NCBI GenBank assembly: GCA_019914995.1 | Contig: CM034126.1 | Coordinates: forward strand, 7,383,001 to 7,447,000 | DNA length: 64,000 nucleotides | Source: Acanthochlamys bracteata | Lineage: Eukaryota; Streptophyta; Magnoliopsida; Pandanales; Velloziaceae | Reading direction: 5' to 3' | In this document: piece by piece, positions 11,991 to 22,307 of the stretch | How the letters are laid out: every line of letters starts with the position of its first letter | Position numbering within the stretch: position 1 is the stretch's first letter | The notes under the pieces: generated by a model | The model's input: only the letters and a program-made list of their open reading frames with translations | Told to the model about the DNA's origin: nothing | The model's database searches: none | Program-made: the position numbers and the translations under genes

Positions 11991-12190
11991 AAGAACTAAT
12001 GTTATTATTCTCTCATACCCTCCAGGTATACAATGCTTCCTATTAATACTAGTGGAGTTTCCATCATATTGGAATACTCTCTTATTACAACTCTTGCTAG
12101 GATCTCTTAAATCACTAGAATTCTTAGAGAACTAAAATACTTAATTAATACAAGAATTCCTAAAAGATCAAACTCTTAGATGCTGAAGCT

Positions 12191-12754
12191 ACTAAGGCGC
12201 CCGGGACACCAGTAAGTGTACCCGGGCGGAATTCAGCAGATCAAGACTTGCATCCAAGGCAAGTCCTGTAGCTATTGCTTGGGATTCTCCTTCTTGGTGG
12301 CCACTCTTGCATGACCTCAGCAAGCTTAGCCCTTCTTGCGTATCACTCCCATCCCCTTCAGAACTAGCATCATCCTCAAAGCCAACATCCAGCAAGGAAA
12401 CTTCAACATCCAATGCAACAATGACTCCCATAAAAAGAAGTCGGGCATCCTTAAGTTGGGAGACATGAAATACGGGATTAATTCTTGAGTTGAGGGTACA
12501 TCGAGATGGTAAGCTACTAGACCTACAACTTCTGTCATTGAATAAGGACCATGGTAATGAAACCTTAACTTATGATTGCGTCTTTCAGCTAGTGATGATT
12601 GGTTGTGTGGTTGCAGCTTCAGAAGTACTTCGTCCCCTTGATGGTATCGCTTTTCCCTTGGATGTCCATCGGGTAGTTTCTTCATCCTATTTTGCGCTTG
12701 AAGGTGATGATGGCAAACCTCGCGGAGGATGTCATCTCATTCCCGCAACATAGC
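12191..12754 (-). mobile_element. Ty3/gypsy fragment C (integrase C-terminal part)
   Basis: Minus-strand sequence matches the integrase C-terminal region of plant gypsy elements (HQGDEVLLKLQPHNQSSLAE and VVGLVAYHLDVP). It lies upstream, in minus reading, of the gag of remnant A, so it must come from another copy. Its right end is cut exactly where the Athila-type LTR begins at 12755. It is a broken fossil. Confidence 0.75.
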
Positions 12755-13829
12755 TGATGTGCTAAAAACTGTACATAATATCATGCACTCTTGCATCATA
12801 TATGCTTATTTTTTATATAGAGAAACTAATCAAAAGAAACCTTAATTCTTTGTTTTTCTTAATTTTCAGCAATTCCGTGCAGTCTGAGAGTTTTTTATGA
12901 AAATTTGACTTTTCTGTGGAGATTTTGTGAATGGCCAACTAGGATTAAAAACCAAGACATTCAAGTTGGTCCATGAATTATTTCAGAATTTTACAGGCAA
13001 CCATTTAATATATATTCACAGAAGAATTTGAGATACGATGCAGACCCGAAACATGTGTGCAGTTTATGAAACGAGTACACTTGATGGGCTTCCTGATTTT
13101 TAAATGATATGTTTGATATACGGTTGGAAACATAAGACATTAATCTTAATTTTAAATATTTTAATTTATTTTTTGGAGGCCAAATAGATCACAAAATGGT
13201 GCAGACAAAACGGATGGACAGAGAGTTCGAGTTAGCTTGGACTGCACCAACCTAATTACGGAAAGAAAAACTATATGGTTTTAAATACCCAATTTTCGGA
13301 TTTCCAAAAGAGAGTGAGAGATTAGCATGAAGTGGCGGCTCATCTAGGGTTTTTCTGGCGTTCTTGTTGCTGGAACGGGGAGAAAGAAGGACGGAAGCAC
13401 GGAACAAAGAAAAGAGACGGCAGTTCGCTCGACACCACTCTTTGTTCAGGGTTCTTTTGTTCTATCTCTCATGTTTCTCTTTGTTTTGTTAGATCTGACA
13501 ACTATGAACTAAATTCCTCCTTGCTGGGACTATGATGTATCATAACTATGATGATTTAATTCTTAATTTTATACTATTCAAAGTTTTATAATTGTTTATT
13601 GAGTATTCATCACCATGCTTAATGCTTTTGAGTATCTGACCAATATTCAATCGTATTGAGGCAGAGATGTGACATATGAATTAGTCTTTGTGATGAATGC
13701 CATGAATTGCATAAGAGACAGAGATGTACTCTTATGGTTCATGCAGTTAATATAGGATGCCATGGAACTTAATGAGCTTTCTTATATGTTAATTCACATA
13801 GAGATATAGTGAGCTATTGCATGAAAGTG
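12755..13829 (+). repeat. Athila-type LTR, partial (copy A)
   Basis: About 1.07 kb that aligns along its whole length with the start of the complete LTR at 15309-16727. Both begin TGATGTGCT and share the CATAATATCATGCACTCTTG segment. By eye the first 300 bp differ at roughly 8 percent of sites. The last roughly 340 bp of the LTR are absent here and the sequence passes directly into integrase sequence. Confidence 0.85.
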
Positions 13830-15308
13830 CTTGGGAAACTCCAATTGGAATGTCTCCGTATCGGCTAGTGTTTGGGAAAGCTTGCCATCTATCTGTGGAA
13901 CTGGAGAATCGAGCATATTGGGCAGTTGAGAAGTTGAATTTTGACATGCAAGCAGCAGGAAAGAAAAGACTATTGCAGCTAAATGAAATGGACGACTTTC
14001 AACACAAAGCTTATGAAAACGCTAGAATTTACAAGGAAAAAACCAAGGCTTGGTATGACAAGAACATATTAAGAAAGGAGTTCACCCCTGGACAGCAAGG
14101 AAACTACCATCCTCCTTGAACCGGCATAGAGGGAAAGAAGTCAAGCTATAGACTAAAAAAATAAAGCGCTTACTGGGAGGCAATCCAAATTTTTCATGAT
14201 TTAGTTTTCATTTGTTCTTGAATTTTTAGTTAGTTTTCTGTTTTGATTTGTATTTAATTCTAAGAAATTTCAAATGACAGGGAGAAACATGACAAGTGGA
14301 CATAAGCATAAGGAATATTGAATGAGCACAAAATTCAGGGACGCTTTCTAAACTCTCCTCTTTGCTTATATTTTTTTTGGTATACACATTGAGTACAATA
14401 TTAGTTCCAAGTGTAGGGGTAGAGAAATGTTTGTAATGCTTATGTTGTTGTTGCTTGTTTGGTTGGAGTACACCACTTATTATGAAAATTTTGTCTTGAG
14501 TCTTAATTCTTGGAGATGGACTAAACGCATAGCTCTTGAAATTAATTCTTATGTTAACTAGTGATGAATGTGGTATTTGTTAGCTTGAACTTGTAAACAT
14601 GAGTAGTTTAGAGAATTAACTTGCTCTTGTTGCCATTTTGAGATCTGAAGGTATGTATTGTTGGATTGAGAAGTTATATTGAGCATTGACTATATACTAG
14701 AATTCTATTTCTAAATATTGTCTCCATAAAAGACATTGCACTAGTCAGGCTTTTCCAGTTGAAAAGAGCCACTTACACGAAAGTGTGAAAGCTAGCCTTG
14801 AGTAATTTGGCCCTATGTACTACAAATGTATAGAAGATAATCTACCAAGGAAGAGGGCTACCTTCGTGATAGTGTGAAAGCTATCGACTGTGAGTTTAAA
14901 AAAAATTATAAAATAAAATAAAATAAAAAATAATAATGATATACCTGACTAAGTCTTGGACACGAAAGGGGAATTCAGATATTAGTTAGTTTGACTTGCT
15001 CGATTTAAACTTCAATACTGAGATTACAAGAGTCGAAGAGATCAAAATAGGCATTTGAGCTTGTTGACCATCCAAGTACTTATATTCATGAGTTTTGCTT
15101 TCTTGTCTTAAATTATTTTGCTTTCATCTGAACAAGTGTGTTTGTGATCGAGAAAATTTAATTGGTTATGCTTTGGGAAATTTTCATGAGTTATTGATTC
15201 AATGACAGATCTGAATATAATGATGTTATGAAATCCAACCAAGCTACATGAACATTAATATTTATTTTATTGCTCGAGGGCGAGCAAAAATCGAAGAATG
15301 GGGGTATT
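13830..15308 (+). mobile_element. Athila-type 3' internal part (integrase end, 3' region)
   Basis: Begins with the integrase C-terminal stretch typical of Athila-like gypsy elements ([18 protein letters not shown], then LNFDMQAAGKKRLLQLNEMD). The conserved AAAGCGCTTACTGGGAGGC motif near 14163-14182 follows, then a long non-coding 3' region and a polypurine tract (AATGGGGGTA) just before the LTR at 15309. The upstream internal part is missing, so this is a deleted fossil. Confidence 0.85.
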
Positions 15309-16727
15309 TGATGTGCTCAAATATGTACATAATATCATGCACTCTTGCATTATATATGCTTATTTTTTATATATAGAAACTAATAACAAAGAACCTTAAT
15401 TCTTTGTTATTCTTAATTTTAAGCAATTCCGTGCAATTTGAGAGTTTTTTATGCAAATTTGACTTTTCTATGGAGATTTTGTGAACGGCCAACTGGGATT
15501 AAAAGCCAAGACATTCAAGTTGGTCCATGAATTATTTCAGAATTTTTATGGGCAACCATTTGATATATATTCATAGAATAAGTTGAGATACGATGAAGAC
15601 CCGAAACATGTGTGCAGTTTCTGCAAAGAGTACACTTAGACGTCCTTCCTGATTTTTAAATAATATGTGTGATATATGATTGGAAACATAAGACATTGAT
15701 CTTAATTTTAAATATTTTAATTTATTTTTCGGACGACAAATAGACCCCAAAATGGTGCAGACAAAATGGGTGGATAAAGAGTTCGGATTAGCTTGGACTG
15801 CACCAACCTAATTATGGAAAGAAAATCCATATGATTTTACATACCCAATTTTTGGATTTCCAAAGGAGGGGGAGAGATAGCAGGAAGGGGCGGCTCATCT
15901 AGGGTTTATTTTCTGGGGTTCTTGCTGCTAGAACGGGGAGAAAGAAGGATGGAAGCACGAAACAAAGAAAGGAGACGACAGTTCGCTCGACACCATTCTT
16001 TGTTCAGGGTTCTTTTGGTCTATTTCTCATGTTTCTCTTTGTTTTGTTAGATCTGAAAACTATGAACTAAATTCCTTCTTGCTGGGGCTATGATGTAGCC
16101 TAACTATGATGATTTAATTCATAATTTTATGCTATTCGAAATTTTATAATTGTTTATTGAGTATTCATTACCGTGCTTAATGCTTTTGAGTACCTGACCA
16201 ATATTAAATGGATTTGAGATTCGTATTGAGGCAGAGATGTGACGTATGAATTAGTCTCTATGATGAATGCCATGAATTGAGACAGAGATGTACTCTTATG
16301 GTTCATGCAGTTAATACATAATGCCATAGAACTTAATGAGCTTTCTTGTATGTTAATTCACATAGAGATATAGTGAGGTATTGCATGAAAGTATTTTTGG
16401 TATAGCTTGAGAAAGTATATCAAAGAAATTAGGGTTTTCCACTGTCAATAAAGATTATAAACTTCGATAGCACGAACACAGAGTTCAACTGGATTACTTT
16501 CGGTGAAATCAAATGACCTAGTGCTTCAGTCATTGAAGTCTTACGAGTGTTAGTTTTACCTTGCTTTGCTTTCTTTAGTTTTAGCATTAACTCTTTTAGA
16601 TCGATTGTTCAAATAATTCTGGAATTACTTATTTTCGGTACTTAATAAGTTGATCAATCCTCGTGGGAACGATACTTTTCTCATCATTGTATTACTTGTA
16701 CATCATTGTACACTTGCGATAGCAACA
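15309..16727 (+). repeat. Athila-type LTR, complete (copy B)
   Basis: A 1,419-bp LTR starting TGATGTGCTC after a polypurine tract and ending CAACA immediately before the primer-binding site. It is the 3' LTR of the piece on its left and, by position, the 5' LTR of the piece on its right. Compared with copy A, its age is several times that of the Athila-type element at 55.6-64 kb. Confidence 0.88.
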
Positions 16728-16732
16728 AGTTT

Positions 16733-16750
16733 TGGCGCCGTTGCCGGGGA
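16733..16750 (+). promoter_or_regulatory. Primer-binding site (tRNA-Asp type)
   Basis: TGGCGCCGTTGCCGGGGA lies five bases after the LTR end. This is the primer site typical of Athila/Tat-type gypsy elements, complementary to the 3' end of a tRNA-Asp. It marks the start of an internal region to the right. Confidence 0.85.
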
Positions 16751-17900
16751 TTATTTTAATCTTATTAATATCGATTCCGATTAATTCTAGTTTAAGTTTG
16801 AACCTTTATCTCATTACCTTCTTTCAGGTGGTTTGCATAGTGTATGCGAAGTTCAAGAAGCATTTCCTTTAAGCCCTTTCATCCTGAAATTGAACGTACA
16901 GTTAGGAGGCTTATCAAGAAAAACAAAGAAGCTCTCAATGAAGGGCAAACTACCATGGCAAAAAATGTGGAAGAAGTTGAAAACGGAAGAGTTTTGAGGG
17001 ATTATGCCATGCCTACTATCAATAGTGCCCCGTCAAGGATTAGACGTCCGGCAATTCAAGTGAACAACTTCGAGATCAAGCCCGCAATAATCTAAACTTC
17101 TGTCCAATTCAGCAGCTCACCAAACGATGACCCAAACACTCACATTGCTGACTTTCTTGAGATTTGTGACACTTTCAAACAAAATGGTGTGTCCGATGAT
17201 GCTATAAGGTTGAGACTCTTCCCATTTTCATTGAGGGACAAAGCAAAAGAATGGTTGAATTCAATTCCTCGCAACACCATTACAACTTGGGAGGCATTAG
17301 CACAAAAATTCTTAGACAAATTCTTCCCTCCTGCAAAGACGGCGAAGATGAGGAATGACATCACTACCTTTACTCAATTTGATATAGAGTCTTTGTATGA
17401 GGCGCGGGAAAGGTATAAAGACCTGCTAAGGAAGTGCCCTCACCACGGTTTGCCAAAGCGCCTACAAGTCCAAACATTCTATAATGGGTTGAGTTGTACG
17501 ACTAGGACAATTGTTGATGCCGCAGCGAGTGGAGCGCTGATGAGTAAAACGTACGACGAAACCTATGAGTTGCTGGAGGTAATGGCGACAAATAACTACC
17601 AATGGCCTTCAGAACGTTCGATGACAAAACGGGCAGTAGAAGTATACTCAAGTTGATGGTGTTGCTGATTTGACTGCACAAATGAAGGTGCTGTCCAAAC
17701 AGCTCGGAAGCTTAACTGGGAAAGCAATTCAAGCGCCTAGTCATGTTTGTGAACTATGTGGGGGAAGTCATGCTAGTGTTGATTGTCAAGTTGGAAGCCC
17801 ATTCTCACCATCTCCTGCAGAACAAGTGCAATGGGTGTCCAATATTAATCGGCAATGGAACAATTCATACTCCAACACATACAATCCAGGTTGGCGAGGG
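16751..17900 (+). mobile_element. Athila-type 5' internal part (gag)
   Basis: Contains leader sequence and the Athila-type gag. The gag core at about 17190-17660 has AIRLRLFPFSLRDKAKEWLN, KFFPPAKTAKMRNDITTFTQ and LLRKCPHHGLP. The zinc-knuckle-like end is near 17740-17900. The Athila match ends at about 17.90 kb, where the pararetrovirus-like sequence begins. The polymerase part is absent. It is a truncated, broken fossil. Confidence 0.88.
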
Positions 17901-19315
17901 GTTCAAGATACTTCCTAGAGAGAAGTTGAGATTGAGGCTGACAAGATGGAAGGCGCTGCCATAGCAGTCGTTGAAGACACCTACAGGTGTCGATATGGCC
18001 TAAACAAAGATCATTATGAACATACAGTTCATATTCCCACAACCGGGAATGTCTCCACAGAGACAAAAGCTGGAGTCTACAACTACACTGTAGATATGCT
18101 TTAGGAAATAAAAATTGATATCAAATCCATAATACCTTATGGACCTCAGTTGCAAAGCCAAGGGAAACCACGGCTAAATTGCACTGGAGAAATAATATGG
18201 TGAGATATTCTTCTGAAGAGAAGAATAAACTCAACATAGTAGAAATCGATCGTATATACTACTACGATTGTTTTCTTTCCCTACAGGAAAAGGAATTAAT
18301 CCGGTAGATGTTTATTCGTACTACAAAAAACATCTTGGGCAAGAAATTTCTTCCGGTACAACAATAACTCTTCACAGGAAGAAAGTGAGTTTGAACAAAG
18401 CTCACAATTTTCCGATGAGTCCGACACATTGGACGTAGTTGAATACAAACTGTTCATGAATGAACAAGGTGAATCTAGCGGGTCCTCCGTAATGCTACCT
18501 TCACCTAAAATGTATTCACAATATCAGGGTATGCACCCGCAGATGCACCCACAACTGATCATTCCACAGGTCTCTTAAAAAAGACTTGTATGGAAACAAT
18601 GGAGAAAGTCTGCGAGCAAGCAAAAGCTCAAAGAAAAGTCAAACATTCAAAACTTGAGTACAATTGTTGTACCAAGTATACAGTCAATACAAACCAAGAC
18701 TTTGGCTGTCCTCCAAAATATGAAGTAAGGGATAAAGCTTACAAAAAGCAGGACCCTAAATTTCGTATTACTCGAAGAAATTGGAAACCAGAAGAGAAAA
18801 GCAAAATCCAGACGGAGAAGAAATTCTTTGACAGGAAATTCCTAGATAAAGAGAAATTTAAATCTGGTTGCAAATGCTTCAAATGTGATAAGAAAGGACA
18901 CTTTGCAAGAGAATGTCCCACTCAGATTAGAAGCATAATACATAGTGATATCGATCAATACGGTATTCACATCGGAACCGTGAAAGATATCTCAAACAAC
19001 AATAACTCCTCAGAATATGAGTTTGAATCAATTTGTTCGGATACACCCGACGATGATTCAGTAGAAAACTTAAGTATGAATATGTTCATCATAAATCATA
19101 CAATGAATATGGTGAAAGTCACACAATTGAGCAAACACTCAATACTCCCGAAAAAGGAGAAAGCAAACTCCCCAAGCTATACGGTAGTATATTCATTTAT
19201 TGGGGCTCGAACTCTACCACTATTACCCCTCCGTTTCTCTACAAAATACTATTCTTGTTCCATCGCTCTCAAAAAAATTGATGTTAGTGGATTACTGAGG
19301 AATTAAATCGCTGCA
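17901..19315 (+). mobile_element. Endogenous caulimovirid-like fragment (coat protein region)
   Basis: Starts with a segment (TTCCTAGAGAGAAG and flanks) also found at 28.88 kb at the start of the other viral-like block. It continues through an acidic stretch (SQEESEFEQSSQFSDESD) at about 18.36-18.43 kb. A Lys-rich region follows, with a CCHC zinc finger (CFKCDKKGHFARECP) at about 18.88-18.92 kb and another acidic tail. A basic region plus CCHC between acidic stretches is the layout of caulimovirid coat proteins. The assignment rests on this and on the polymerase piece downstream. It is a broken fossil. Confidence 0.65.
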
Positions 19316-19321
19316 TATTAA

Positions 19322-20165
19322 TGTACGTTTAGTCTTGTTCAAGATATTCACATAATGAGATTATTGGCCGTTGTATTAAGAGAGAGAGTTTGTACAATAT
19401 AGATGACTCCATTCCGAGCAGAGCAATAATATGCAACATTCATTAAGTGTCAAGCAAAGATATACTTGGCTATTGCATCGTCAGTTAGGACATCCATCCT
19501 TTTTAGTTATACAAAATATTACTATCAAATTTATTTTTAGACCTGCATGACTCCGACTTTAAATATGATGTGTGCATTTTTGGCTAAAAATATCATGCTT
19601 TAAAATTCTATAAGCTTGAGCAAAAGTAACATCCCTTGTGCGCTAATTGATTCTGATGTTTGGGGACCTCACCGATTTCAACTTCCTCTGGCTTTTACTG
19701 GTAGGTAACTTTTGTCGATGATTGTAGACATATGATGTGTCTTTCTTTGATGAAACACAAACATGAAGTATTTTATATATTTCAGCAATTTCATATCATG
19801 GTTGAGACTTAGTCTTTTGATAAAATTTGGATTCTTCATTCAGATAATGATGGAGAATATTTTAATTATGAGTTTCAAAACTACTTTCAGATACATAGTC
19901 TTATAAATGAGGTCACTTGTTCTCATACTCCACCACAAAATGTTGTTGCCAAACGAAAAATAGACATATCTAGAATCAGATGTGCTCTCATGATTGGAGC
20001 TCATGTGCCTCAGACATATATGTTGAATCCTATGCTATCTAAAGTACCAAACTTTGGGACGCCACTTCAGCTTTTATCTCACCACATATCTTTGCCCTCT
20101 ACTTTGATGCTGCCTCCTCAAATATTTGGAAGTGTTGTCGTTGTACATGTTGATAAAAATCTACG
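19322..20165 (+). mobile_element. Ty1/copia integrase fragment, plus copy
   Basis: Plus-strand sequence matches the pre-integrase and integrase core of copia elements (LHRQLGHPS-like near 19.47 kb and TPPQNGVAK-like near 19.93 kb). The last roughly 400 bp have a near-identical inverted copy at 26.28-26.68 kb. The fragment ends abruptly at 20165 and viral protease sequence follows. It is broken in many places. Confidence 0.75.
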
Positions 20166-21965
20166 ATAGACACAGGATGCACTAATACTATCCTTACTCC
20201 AGATATAATTCCAAAAAATATTTCAGAAAGACAAAGCAACCTTTAGTTGTTACACAAATGAATGGCGATACTTATACTACTACTAGTACTATAGATACAA
20301 AAATTTGTTTTAAAACAAATTGTGGTTATAGTACAGAATGTACCATACTTGCAGCCCAAACTTTTGTCCGAGGATTAAGTTTAAAACATAATGTCATTTT
20401 AGGAACTTCTTTCTTATTAAAAGATAATGGTAGTATTACTTTAAGTAAAGATTTTTTACCTTTACATCGGCATTACTTAGTGAGTACTTCTACTCCTACC
20501 TCAGACTATGCTGGAAAGCGTGGTGGGTTTACTACATCTTTTTTAGCCCAACAGCAAATTCTCCTCCAAGCCAAAAATTGCCCTTCTCCTATAAAAGGCC
20601 AATGTCAGTTAGGAGAGTTTACAGAAACATTTCAAGGACCTCATAAAATCTTTAAAGATTATCTTGCTCAACTAGAAGAAGCTTCACTTGATATAGATGA
20701 TTTAGAGTCATTAGAATTTATGGATGAACCTTTACAGTTAACTTACAATTTATTAGAAGAAACAAGTCTAACACAATTAATTTCTAAGCTAGAGAAATTA
20801 GAAATTATAGGAGAAGATATACAAAAATATTGGCATAAAAATAAAATAGTTTGTTATTTAAAATTATTAAATGAAAATTTAGTTATAAAAGCCGGTACAA
20901 TAGTAGCATCTGAAGTTGATCGAAAGGATTTTAAGATGCATATAGAAGAATTGCTTAAATTAAAAGTAATAAGAAGATCTGAAAGCCCAAATAGATCACC
21001 AGCATTCATAGTAAGAAATCATAGTGAAATAGTAAGAGGAAAATCGAGAATGGCTATAAATTATAAAACACTAAATGATAATACCATAGATGATGGATAT
21101 CTTATCCCTAACAAGACTGAATTATTAGAAAGAATTAAAGAGAGAAAAATATTTAGTAAATTTGATTGTAAATCAGAATTTTGGCAAGTTAGAATGAATG
21201 AAAAAAGTATTCCCTAGATAGCTTTTACTTGTCAATAAGGACATTTTGAGTGGTTAGTTATGCCTTTTGGACTTAAGAACGCTACATCCATGTTTCAAAG
21301 AAAGATAGAGAAAGTATTTAGAAAATATTCAGAATTTGTTTTAGTATATATAGATAATATACTGGTCTTTAGTAAGTTAAAAGAAGAACATTTAGGACAT
21401 TTATAATTAGTTTTGAAAGAATTTTTAGAACATGGAATTACTATTAGAGAAGATGCAACTTGCTAAAGAAAAAATTGAGATTTGTAGGTGTTATTATAGG
21501 AAAAGAAAAAATAGATATTTAGTTGTCCTAATAAATTAGGAAGTTTAAAGGAAATACAACAATTCTTAGGAGTTTTAAATTATGCAAGACCTTTTATTAA
21601 AGACTTAGAAAAACTTGCAGGTCCATTATATGCTAAGACTAATTTAAAAGGACAGAACTTTCAATTCTGAAGACATAAAACTAGTTCAGCAGATTAAAAA
21701 AAAAAGTAAAACAAATACCTTCTTTAGAATTATCTCTAGAATATGATTATATTATTATTGAAATAGACGGATCTCAATTAGAACGGGAGCAGTTTTATTA
21801 TCTAAACCCAAAAAATATTCCCCAAAAGACACTAAAAAAGTAGTTAGATATAGTAGCGGTCAATATAAAGAAAAGATAAATAGAACTAGTATTGGATCAG
21901 AATTATTAGCCATTAATTATGCATAGATGCATTCAGATTATTTATTTTATCAAAAACCAAAATAA
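20166..21965 (+). mobile_element. Endogenous caulimovirid-like fragment (protease, RT, RNase H)
   Basis: Begins with an aspartic-protease-like DTGCTNTIL and a long open stretch at about 20.26-21.22 kb with LGTSFLL. Reverse transcriptase follows, typical of Caulimoviridae: KSRMAINYKTLND and IFSKFDCKSEFWQVRMNEKS, then GHFEWLVMPFGLKNA at about 21.24-21.29 kb. The RNase H start follows, to about 21.93 kb. The FDCKSGFWQI-like and GHFEWLVMPFGL words separate it from gypsy and copia RT. It is broken with several interruptions and no adjoining intact coat or movement gene. Confidence 0.82.
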
Positions 21966-22307
21966 CATATAAAATAATTTTTGGTTACTTCACCACTTTT
22001 TATATTTTGAATAAATCTTTCTCTTATTGTCCAAATTTCTAATCTTTTTCCCATAATTCTCTAATTTTATCATGTCTTTCTTTTAGCTTTAAATGAACAC
22101 AATCTTCTGCTAAACTACCTTTTCTAATATTTCTTTGGCAGTCATAATATAGGTATTCATTATCTTATAGGTTCCAGGAAATTTACATTCTTAGTAATTC
22201 TTCAAAAGTTCTAACGGATTCCATACTATTTTCTTAACATGCTATTACTATAGGGTATTCTAAATTAGTAGAAAATTAATTCATACATTCTTCTGCCTCA
22301 TTGTCTT
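21966..22307 (-). mobile_element. Caulimovirid-like fragment, inverted
   Basis: Coding-like sequence on the minus strand (AEDCVHLKLKERHDKIREL) directly abuts the end of the plus-strand RNase H piece, so an inversion or junction lies near 21.97 kb. It appears to continue the minus-strand viral block at 25.3-26.1 kb, with the gypsy LTR in between. The assignment is by context and composition. It is a broken fossil. Confidence 0.45.

Noticed and set aside
13332-13535. 67-codon frame in the Athila-type LTR
   Set aside because: It is LTR sequence repeated at about 15.9 kb without an equally open frame, so it is not a gene.
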